Made by a program: the position numbers and the translations under genes
Shown here: positions 1-4,863 of the stretch, piece by piece
How positions within the stretch are numbered: position 1 is the stretch's first letter
Layout: every line of letters starts with the position of its first letter
Source of the DNA: an uncultured bacterium
Lineage (GTDB): Bacteria; UBA4055
Length of the DNA: 6,002 bases
Direction of reading: 5' to 3'
NCBI GenBank assembly: GCA_937873545.1
Contig: CALMWI010000246.1
Location: 1 to 6,002 of the forward strand
The notes under the pieces: model-generated
Database searches by the model: none
What the model saw: only the letters and a program-made list of their open reading frames with translations
Told to the model about the DNA's origin: nothing

Positions 1-1274
1 TGATTCATGAATATGACTTTTTTCGATTTTGATCTGGCATTAAAATGAGACATGTCGTTATATATGTCAGTTTCCACTCCTAGAAGATCAGGCCATCCTT
101 CTCTGTGAAGAATAGGCCATCCGTACTCCCTTTCCATCCTTGTTACATCGGCTGACGGTCTGCCTGTTCCTATTAGTGACGAAAGGAGAATATAGAATCC
201 GGTCATGGAATTTTCTGCAAAATGCTCATCCAGCTCTTCTAAAAGCATGATGTCGCGCCATAATCCCTTGCTTGATACAAGCCGGGTAACATGGGAAAAA
301 ACAACATCGGGTTCATAGTTAAGAAGAGTTTTACAATATTTGCTTAAAACAGCTTTGCTGTGAATTTTATTTTCAAAACTTATTTTTTTAAGTGATATTC
401 CGTTATAAACAACGGCAACTTTTTTTGGTTCGATATTCGGATTCAAGAACTTTATCTCATCCGCTATCAGATCGCTTACCGCAAATATATGATCCACATG
501 TTCCGTTCTCTTAACGAGCTCGTTCCTGTAGTACGAAGATTTGTCTCCGAAAACAGCTTCCATCGATTTGCCGTCGATCTCTTTATTTCTTATTATACCG
601 TAGAAGCTGATATCGTGTCCCGGATGATTTTCAACAATGCTTCTTGCCGTTGAAACTTCATGCGCGTAGAAAATCGTTTTATCATTCCTTTTTTTGCTTC
701 TGTCTCTTTCTGCGATCACTTTTAATACGGAAGCCATGCCCATATATTCATGCGAAAAATGGAAAAGGAAATCGTCTTTTGAGGTCAGCGCATTTAAAAT
801 CTCTATATAAGGCACGGCAATTCGGAGATACTGCTCATAATCCCAGTCGTTATACCTGTCTGACTGGATCCTGAAATTCTCCCACAGCATAAATTTAAAT
901 TTATCGACATTTTCCGTCTTCATGTTATTGATATGTACAAGTATAGTTTCAGTTTCGCAGAAATTGTTCGGATTCGTTTCATTCGGGATTATTCTTTTTC
1001 CGTAAACGATGCCTACTCCGTATTTTTTTTCTATCGGCGAGAAAATGTGGGCGTATTTCTCTGTATCATAATTATCTATGCCCGAATACAGAACAACTCC
1101 GTCTTTTCCGAGTCTTGTAGTCGGAGAGCCGTCAGAATTGAAAAGCGGACCGTAAAGTATATTCCGGTCAAAAAAATGGTTGTATGAATTTGCTGTAAGA
1201 AGACCGGCGATAACTGAACCTATTCCGCCTATTTTCTGCACTGCTTCATGTGTGATGTGAATTCCTATTTTCAT
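1..1274 (-). CDS. Glycogen/starch synthase-like glycosyltransferase (GT-B fold), 3' end outside window
   Basis: The minus-strand frame is open from the ATG at 1274-1272 to the left edge: 424 codons with no stop, so the C-terminus is missing. The start is set by an in-frame TAA just upstream (1292-1290) and an AGGGA Shine-Dalgarno at 1284-1280. The N-terminus has a Rossmann-like strand (MKIGIHITHEA) followed by K14-I-G-G-I-G, which resembles the K-x-G-G nucleotide-sugar loop of glycogen/starch synthases (GT5). Other GT-B-like stretches are FYAHEVSTAR (about 202-211), HIFAVSDLIADEI (about 267-279), VYNGIS (289-294), which is typical of the start of the second Rossmann domain, and SHVTRLVSSKGLW (about 327-339), which resembles the donor-contacting strand and loop of GT4/GT5 enzymes. 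I infer a cytosolic retaining transferase using a nucleoside-diphosphate sugar; donor and acceptor are unknown. It lies downstream of galE and a nucleotide-sugar dehydrogenase in the same orientation but has its own promoter candidate. I am confident of the fold, less so of GT4 versus GT5, and not of the substrate. Confidence 0.85.
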   Translation of the reverse strand, partial: MKIGIHITHEAVQKIGGIGSVIAGLLTANSYNHFFDRNILYGPLFNSDGSPTTRLGKDGVVLYSGIDNYDTEKYAHIFSPIEKKYGVGIVYGKRIIPNETNPNNFCETETILVHINNMKTENVDKFKFMLWENFRIQSDRYNDWDYEQYLRIAVPYIEILNALTSKDDFLFHFSHEYMGMASVLKVIAERDRSKKRNDKTIFYAHEVSTARSIVENHPGHDISFYGIIRNKEIDGKSMEAVFGDKSSYYRNELVKRTEHVDHIFAVSDLIADEIKFLNPNIEPKKVAVVYNGISLKKISFENKIHSKAVLSKYCKTLLNYEPDVVFSHVTRLVSSKGLWRDIMLLEELDEHFAENSMTGFYILLSSLIGTGRPSADVTRMEREYGWPILHREGWPDLLGVETDIYNDMSHFNARSKSKKVIFMN

Positions 1275-1321
1275 TGCGATCCCTGAAATTTATACACTCT
1301 CTCAACTTACTTCTGAAAATA

Positions 1322-1350
1322 AATATAACAAATCAAAGTAATATTTACAA
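1322..1350 (-). promoter_or_regulatory. Candidate sigma-70 promoter for the glycosyltransferase gene
   Basis: On the minus strand TTGTAA (1350-1345, 4 of 6 matches to the -35 consensus) and TATATT (1327-1322, 5 of 6) are separated by exactly 17 bases. The -10 box is about 47 bases upstream of the ATG, leaving a leader of roughly 40 bases. It lies between the upstream terminator and the gene, where a new promoter is expected. The region is AT-rich, so chance matches are possible. Confidence 0.55.
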
Positions 1351-1383
1351 TATATATAAGTTAGAATTTCGTTAAATTTTCGG

Positions 1384-1412
1384 AAAATAAAAAAGGAGGG
1401 AAAAATCCCTCC
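1384..1412 (-). terminator. Intrinsic terminator of the nucleotide-sugar dehydrogenase gene
   Basis: A 7-bp perfect stem (GGAGGGA at 1395-1401 against TCCCTCC at 1406-1412) closes a 4-base loop. On the minus strand it is followed at once by TTTTTTATTTT (1394-1384), the classic hairpin plus U-tract. It starts 25 bases after the dehydrogenase stop codon. The plus-strand side has no T-tract, so it should act only on leftward transcription. A second, weaker inverted repeat (AACAGC 1418-1423, GCTGTT 1434-1439, 10-base loop) overlaps the stop codon and may add to the structure. Confidence 0.85.
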
Positions 1413-1437
1413 CGGAAAACAGCGGTTTGGAAAGCTG

Positions 1438-3078
1438 TTATTTTAATTCTTCTTTTAATCTCTGGATGTGACCTCTTCCGAGTGCTTTTACTTCGCAGCC
1501 GAGTTTAAGGTACTCTTTTATCTTTTCATCCGTTAAAATTCCGAAGCAGTCTATTACAGCTATAGGTCCGCCTGCGTATTTGACTATCTGTTTCGGGTTA
1601 AGGTCCATATATTCGCTGTGCGGAACGGCAAGTATGAGCGCCTGAATACCTTTCATTTCTTTTTTGAGGTCTTTTCCGACTGTTAATTTTTTGAGGTCAT
1701 CCTGGTTCCTGAAAAACCTGGCCCAAGAGTGACCGGGAGCAGGATAAGTATCCTGCGATTCGAATTCATACCAGTGTTCAACATACGGATCGTGAACTCT
1801 CAGTTCAGCTCCCATTTCGGTAAGCTTTCTTATCACAAGCTCGGAACCTGAGTATCTGGTGTCGCCTACATCCTGACGGTAGCTTGCTCCGCATAATAAA
1901 ACTTTTGAACTAGCAATTGTTTTGTTCATTTCTTTGAGCGCATCTCTTGTTAATTCCGCCGCGTGAAGCGCTCTTGTATCGTTGATGTCTATTGCTGTCG
2001 GAGTGATCTTGAAGACAGAATCTCCGTCGTCGAATCCGAGAATATGTTTATAAGACCAGTAACCGAGTCCGCCGTCTTTAGGCAGGCAGTATCCGCCTAT
2101 TCCCGGTCCGGGGAATATCATATTGCTGTGGGTCGGGCGCATTTTGATCGCTTTGATCACTTTGATAATATCAACACCGTTCCTTTCTGCGAATATACTC
2201 CACTCGTTAAGATATGCCAGGATCGTTGCTCTGTAAGAATTTTCTACGATCTTTGTCGTTTCAGATTCTATCGGTCTGTCCATCACTGTAAGAGGGAATT
2301 TTTTTGTGTTCAATACTTCATGGAGGAATTTCTCGACTCTTGTTCTTGCTTCTTTATTGCAGCCCGAACATACTCTCCAGAAATCCCTTATACTGGCTAC
2401 ATATTCTTTGCCCGGCATAACCCTTTCAAAACTGTGTGAGAGAAGAGGAGTTTCTTTAAGACCTCTTTTTGCGAACTCCTTTTTTAAGATCGGCCAAGCG
2501 ACAAACTCCGTTGTTCCGGGCGCAACCGTGGTTTCAATTAGAACCAGACAATTCGGCTGAATATACTCGCCGATCGTTTTCATAGTCGCTTCAAGCGCGG
2601 CCATATCAGCTTCGCCTGTTTTCATATTGCCGAGATCATGTTTTGAAAAGTCGCACTGAACATCAACTACCACGCAGTCAGCCAGACCCAGACATTCGCT
2701 GTTAAATGTTGCAACCAGAGTTTTCTCTTTATTGACGCATCTTGTGATGAGTTCGTCAACTTCGGGGTCTTCAGCTTTTACTGGAGATTCCCCTCTGTTA
2801 AGCATAGGTATTTTCCAATAGCTTCTCGGACTCGGTCTCTGGCACCCGATAACAAATTTGGAATATTTTCCTTTAGCGTTCTTTGTGTCGGCTACGATCG
2901 CAGCCATTACTGCACCGACAAATCCGACACCCATTACTACGACGATCTCTTTGCCTTCTTTTCTCGCTTTTTCTGCAAGTTTCTCAAGCCTTTTTAATTC
3001 CTTGGCATAATCCTCTTTAGCCGGTATCGGGAATTTTTCGCCTGACGGACTTACGGAATATTGCACTTTTTCCTTCAT
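1438..3078 (-). CDS. Nucleotide-sugar 6-dehydrogenase (UDP-glucose/GDP-mannose dehydrogenase family), long form
   Basis: This 546-residue protein belongs to the family that oxidises a nucleotide-sugar C6 hydroxyl to a carboxylate in two NAD(P)+-dependent steps, as in UDP-glucose to UDP-glucuronate. The visible motifs run in family order: dinucleotide loop G50-V-G-F-V-G55; NRGESPV at 94-100; ETTVAPGTT at 182-190; SFERVMPG at 216-223, matching the usual PERxxPG region; K276 and N280 in the helix of the central domain; PGPGIGGYCLPKD at 323-335 with the catalytic cysteine C331 and D335; and GASYRQDVGDTR at 397-408 in the nucleotide-binding C-terminal domain. It is longer than the usual 400-450 residues, with a charged extension of about 44 residues before the Rossmann strand, a longer loop at 64-93 and an insertion at about 433-465. 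The start is supported by AGGGAG at 3090-3085, six bases from the ATG, and an in-frame TAG at 3084-3082. The neighbouring galE makes UDP-glucose a likely substrate, but UDP-GlcNAc/ManNAc or GDP-mannose cannot be excluded, so no symbol is given. Confidence 0.92.
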   Translation of the reverse strand: MKEKVQYSVSPSGEKFPIPAKEDYAKELKRLEKLAEKARKEGKEIVVVMGVGFVGAVMAAIVADTKNAKGKYSKFVIGCQRPSPRSYWKIPMLNRGESPVKAEDPEVDELITRCVNKEKTLVATFNSECLGLADCVVVDVQCDFSKHDLGNMKTGEADMAALEATMKTIGEYIQPNCLVLIETTVAPGTTEFVAWPILKKEFAKRGLKETPLLSHSFERVMPGKEYVASIRDFWRVCSGCNKEARTRVEKFLHEVLNTKKFPLTVMDRPIESETTKIVENSYRATILAYLNEWSIFAERNGVDIIKVIKAIKMRPTHSNMIFPGPGIGGYCLPKDGGLGYWSYKHILGFDDGDSVFKITPTAIDINDTRALHAAELTRDALKEMNKTIASSKVLLCGASYRQDVGDTRYSGSELVIRKLTEMGAELRVHDPYVEHWYEFESQDTYPAPGHSWARFFRNQDDLKKLTVGKDLKKEMKGIQALILAVPHSEYMDLNPKQIVKYAGGPIAVIDCFGILTDEKIKEYLKLGCEVKALGRGHIQRLKEELK

Positions 3079-3113
3079 TTTCTACTCCCTCTATTTCAAA
3101 TAATAAAGTAAAC

Positions 3114-3133
3114 AAAGTTTAAATGTAAACTTT
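3114..3133. repeat. Inverted repeat over the -10 box: operator candidate
   Basis: AAAGTTTA (3114-3121) and TAAACTTT (3126-3133) form perfect 8-base arms around a 4-base centre. The minus-strand -10 candidate of the dehydrogenase gene (3127-3122) falls inside it. The position suits a repressor or regulator site. It is AT-only except for one G/C per arm and lacks an adjacent T-tract, so a terminator for galE is less likely. Confidence 0.4.
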
Positions 3134-3150
3134 AGGATTCATTCTGTCAA
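3122..3150 (-). promoter_or_regulatory. Candidate sigma-70 promoter for the dehydrogenase gene
   Basis: On the minus strand a perfect TTGACA (3150-3145) is followed after exactly 17 bases by TACATT (3127-3122, 4 of 6). The boxes lie wholly in the 85-base gap after the galE stop and leave a leader of about 35-40 bases carrying the Shine-Dalgarno. The dehydrogenase can therefore probably be transcribed on its own. Read-through from galE is also possible because no strong terminator separates them. Confidence 0.65.
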
Positions 3151-3163
3151 CGAAATATGAAAT

Positions 3164-4174
3164 TTATTTTTTGTAGCCTTTAGGATTGAGTTTCTGCCAT
3201 TTCCAGGCCGAGCTGACCATTTCATCAAGTCCCAGTTCCGCTTTATAACCGAGTTCTTTTTCGGCTTTTGCCGGATCGGCAAGTACTTCAGCCACATCTC
3301 CAGGGCGTCTGGGTCCGACAACGAACGGAACATCGTGTCCGCAGGCTTTGCTGAAAGCACGGATCATTTCGAGAACCGAATAGCCTCTGCCTGTGCCTAT
3401 ATTATAAATGAAAGTTCCTGAATTGTTCTTTAATTTTTCAATTGCTTTTACATGTGCTTTTGCAAGGTCAACGACATGGATATAGTCTCTTACGCCTGTT
3501 CCGTCGGGAGTATTCCAGTCATTGCCGAATACGACCACTTTCTCTCTTATTCCGGCGGCGACCTGGCTTACGAAAGGCAGAAGATTGTTCGGATATTCCG
3601 GATCTTCTCCGATAAGTCCCGAATCATGAGCTCCGACAGGGTTGAAATATCTTAAAATGACAACATTCCAGCCGTAAGCTTTAGCGGCGTCGAGTAGTAT
3701 CTGTTCCATCATTGCCTTAGTGTGACCATAGGGATTAGTAGCGTGAACCGGTGCGTCTTCTTTTACAGGGATCTCAGCAGGATCACCGTAAACGGTAGCT
3801 GATGAGCTGAATACGAAATTTTTCACGCCGTGATCTTTCATGGCTTTATACAGGTTCAGTGAACCGGAAATATTGTTCTCATAATATTCAAGAGGTTTTT
3901 CAACTGATTCTCCGACAGCTTTTAGAGCTGCGAAATGAATAACCGCGTAAATATCTTTTTCGGCTTGAAAAACTTTGTCAATAGCGTCAAAATCTCTCAG
4001 GTCGGCTTCATAGAACTTTACTTTCTTCCCTGCGATCTTTTCTACTCTGGCTATGCTTTCATAGACGGAATTACAGAAATTGTCCACAAGGACGAGCTCG
4101 TAATTTTCTTTAAGCAGTTCGACATTAGTATGGGAGGCTATATAGCCCGCTCCGCCGGTGATCAGGATTTTCAT
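3164..4174 (-). CDS. galE: UDP-glucose 4-epimerase
   Basis: This 336-residue protein has the normal GalE length and interconverts UDP-glucose and UDP-galactose in the cytosol through a transient NAD+-bound 4-keto intermediate. It is an extended short-chain dehydrogenase. Visible motifs are TGGAGYIASH (6-15) for NAD binding, with Ala13 where Gly is usual; HFAALKAVGES (80-90); SSSATVYG (123-130); the catalytic pair Y149-x3-K153 in NPYGHTK; YFNPVGAH (176-183); PNNLLPFVSQVA (195-206); VRDYIHVVDLA (228-238); and RRPGD (289-293). Y149 and K153 match the E. coli numbering. The position of E. coli Tyr299, which lines the sugar pocket, appears to be V297 here, so a wider substrate range is possible. 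The start is fixed by an in-frame TAA directly upstream (4177-4175) and GGAG at 4184-4181. It is the first of three leftward sugar genes and supplies UDP-galactose, or UDP-glucose for the dehydrogenase. Confidence 0.95.
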   Translation of the reverse strand: MKILITGGAGYIASHTNVELLKENYELVLVDNFCNSVYESIARVEKIAGKKVKFYEADLRDFDAIDKVFQAEKDIYAVIHFAALKAVGESVEKPLEYYENNISGSLNLYKAMKDHGVKNFVFSSSATVYGDPAEIPVKEDAPVHATNPYGHTKAMMEQILLDAAKAYGWNVVILRYFNPVGAHDSGLIGEDPEYPNNLLPFVSQVAAGIREKVVVFGNDWNTPDGTGVRDYIHVVDLAKAHVKAIEKLKNNSGTFIYNIGTGRGYSVLEMIRAFSKACGHDVPFVVGPRRPGDVAEVLADPAKAEKELGYKAELGLDEMVSSAWKWQKLNPKGYKK

Positions 4175-4208
4175 TTACATCTCCGTGAATTTTAATGATT
4201 CAAGTCTA

Positions 4209-4237
4209 AAATTAACGAAAAGTTCAATTTTAGTCAA
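4209..4237 (-). promoter_or_regulatory. galE: Tentative promoter for galE
   Basis: On the minus strand TTGACT (4237-4232, 5 of 6) and TAATTT (4214-4209, 3 of 6) are 17 bases apart. They lie about 35 bases upstream of the galE ATG. The -35 box is good and the -10 box weak, in a very AT-rich stretch. The long palindrome begins 11 bases upstream of the -35 box. Confidence 0.35.
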
Positions 4238-4247
4238 TTTAAATGTA

Positions 4248-4369
4248 CCGAATATCTTATATCGCCGGCCAAAAGTCGATTTCCGGCCTTACAGTATTTT
4301 ATTAACGGCAAAAAACACTCAAGGCTAAATCGGAAATCGCTTTACGGTCGGCTACAATAAGATATTCGG
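4248..4369. repeat. 122-base imperfect palindrome in the divergent intergenic region
   Basis: Three paired blocks lie in mirror order. The outer arms CCGAATATCTTAT (4248-4260) and ATAAGATATTCGG (4357-4369) pair perfectly over 13 bases. The middle block GCCGGCC (4264-4270) pairs with GGTCGGC (4346-4352), with one G-U in RNA. The inner arms CGATTTCCG (4277-4285) and CGGAAATCG (4331-4339) pair perfectly over 9 bases. A further GCCTT/AAGGC pair (4286-4290, 4321-4325) would narrow the loop to about 30 bases. It contains no convincing ORF. I could not find a target-site duplication at its ends. It could be a repetitive extragenic palindrome, a MITE-like remnant, or a structured leader or regulatory RNA; I do not recognise a family. 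Confidence 0.8.
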
Positions 4370-4381
4370 AGTTATATAACT
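4370..4381. repeat. 12-base perfect palindrome at the -35 position of the rightward operon
   Basis: AGTTATATAACT is its own reverse complement. It begins directly at the right end of the long palindrome. Measured from the candidate -10 box at 4399-4404, it covers the -35 position. It may be a regulator site, but in AT-rich DNA a 12-base palindrome can also arise by chance. Confidence 0.35.
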
Positions 4382-4395
4382 TAAAAAATATTAGT

Positions 4396-4404
4396 TGCTA
4401 CAAT
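4396..4404 (+). promoter_or_regulatory. Candidate extended -10 promoter of the YkgJ/amidohydrolase operon
   Basis: TGCTACAAT holds the extended -10 dinucleotide TG, one base, then TACAAT (5 of 6 to consensus). No good -35 box lies 16-18 bases upstream, which fits an extended -10 promoter. The expected start is near 4411, giving a leader of about 40 bases. A weak inverted repeat (AATGAT 4402-4407, ATCATT 4413-4418) follows. Apart from this, the galE promoter candidate and the palindromes, nothing else is evident in 4175-4449. Confidence 0.45.
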
Positions 4405-4449
4405 GATATGAAATCATTAATTTTAATGCAATAATCCGGGAAATGAGAG

Positions 4450-4848
4450 ATGGGGTTTTACGACGGCGGGATACGGTTCGAGTGCAAAAAATGCGGGAAC
4501 TGCTGCAATGTGCAGGGTTATGTGTTCATTTTCCCTCAGGACTTAGACAGGCTTGTCGAGAAGTCAGGGTTTACGCTTGACGAGCTTCAGAGGACATATC
4601 TCTCGACCGTTGACGGATACACTGTATTTCGTGACGCGGGCAGCGGAGCCTGCATTTTCTGGGATCCGATCGTAAAAGGCTGTAAAATATATGAAGCGAG
4701 ACCGACCCAGTGCAGAACTTATCCCTTCTGGAAAACTCTGCTTTACAAAAAAGCAAAATGGGATGAAGAAACCAAAACATGCCCCGGAATAGGATCGGGA
4801 AGGCTATATACATTTGAAGAAATTGAAAAATTAAAAAATAAATTATAA
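4450..4848 (+). CDS. YkgJ-family cysteine cluster protein (UPF0153), putative metal or Fe-S binding
   Basis: This 132-residue protein carries the family signature near its N-terminus, C12-K-K-C15-G-N-C18-C19 (CxxCxxCC), followed by C68, C78, C88 within YEARPTQCRTYPFW (81-94), and C111. The R-P-x-x-C-R-x-x-P-F block is the second hallmark of the family (PF03692). Eight cysteines in a small soluble protein indicate a bound metal ion or cluster; members are annotated as putative zinc or iron-sulfur binding proteins without a settled function. No signal peptide or membrane segment is seen, so it is probably cytosolic. An in-frame TGA at 4444-4446 leaves ATG 4450 as the first possible start; the ribosome site is weak (GGGA at 4438-4441). 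It is followed after 15 bases by an amidohydrolase, suggesting co-transcription. Confidence 0.88.
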   Translation: MGFYDGGIRFECKKCGNCCNVQGYVFIFPQDLDRLVEKSGFTLDELQRTYLSTVDGYTVFRDAGSGACIFWDPIVKGCKIYEARPTQCRTYPFWKTLLYKKAKWDEETKTCPGIGSGRLYTFEEIEKLKNKL

Positions 4849-4850
4849 CA

Positions 4851-4857
4851 GAGGGAG
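4851..4857 (+). promoter_or_regulatory. Strong Shine-Dalgarno deciding the amidohydrolase start
   Basis: GAGGGAG lies six bases before the ATG at 4864. It matches the ribosome site of the dehydrogenase gene (AGAGGGAGT, 3092-3084) almost base for base. This suggests it is the local consensus for well-translated genes and supports the chosen start. It is much stronger than the site of the YkgJ gene upstream. Confidence 0.75.
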
Positions 4858-4863
4858 TGAGAA

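Noticed and set aside
644..1187. Two plus-strand ORFs (644-874, 933-1187) inside the glycosyltransferase gene
   Set aside because: They are antisense to a long open minus-strand frame with recognisable glycosyltransferase motifs, have low-complexity translations, and have no ribosome site or family resemblance.
1418..1439. Weak hairpin overlapping the dehydrogenase stop codon as a separate terminator
   Set aside because: It has only six pairs around a 10-base loop and no T-tract; the strong terminator lies just beyond it.
1963..2560. Plus-strand ORFs (1963-2439, 2306-2560) inside the dehydrogenase gene
   Set aside because: They are antisense shadows of a gene whose conserved motifs span the same bases; the translations resemble no protein family I know.
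3114..3133. Reading the inverted repeat after galE as an intrinsic terminator
   Set aside because: The stem is almost all A-T and the minus strand beyond it is not a T-tract; it also overlaps a good promoter, so an operator reading fits better.
3139..3360. Minus-strand 73-codon ORF overlapping the 3' end of galE
   Set aside because: It lies out of frame on the same strand as galE, within its conserved C-terminal region, with no independent support.
4248..4369. Reading the long palindrome as a bidirectional terminator or an intact insertion sequence
   Set aside because: The flanking genes diverge, so no transcript is expected to end there; it has no transposase frame and no flanking duplication that I can see.
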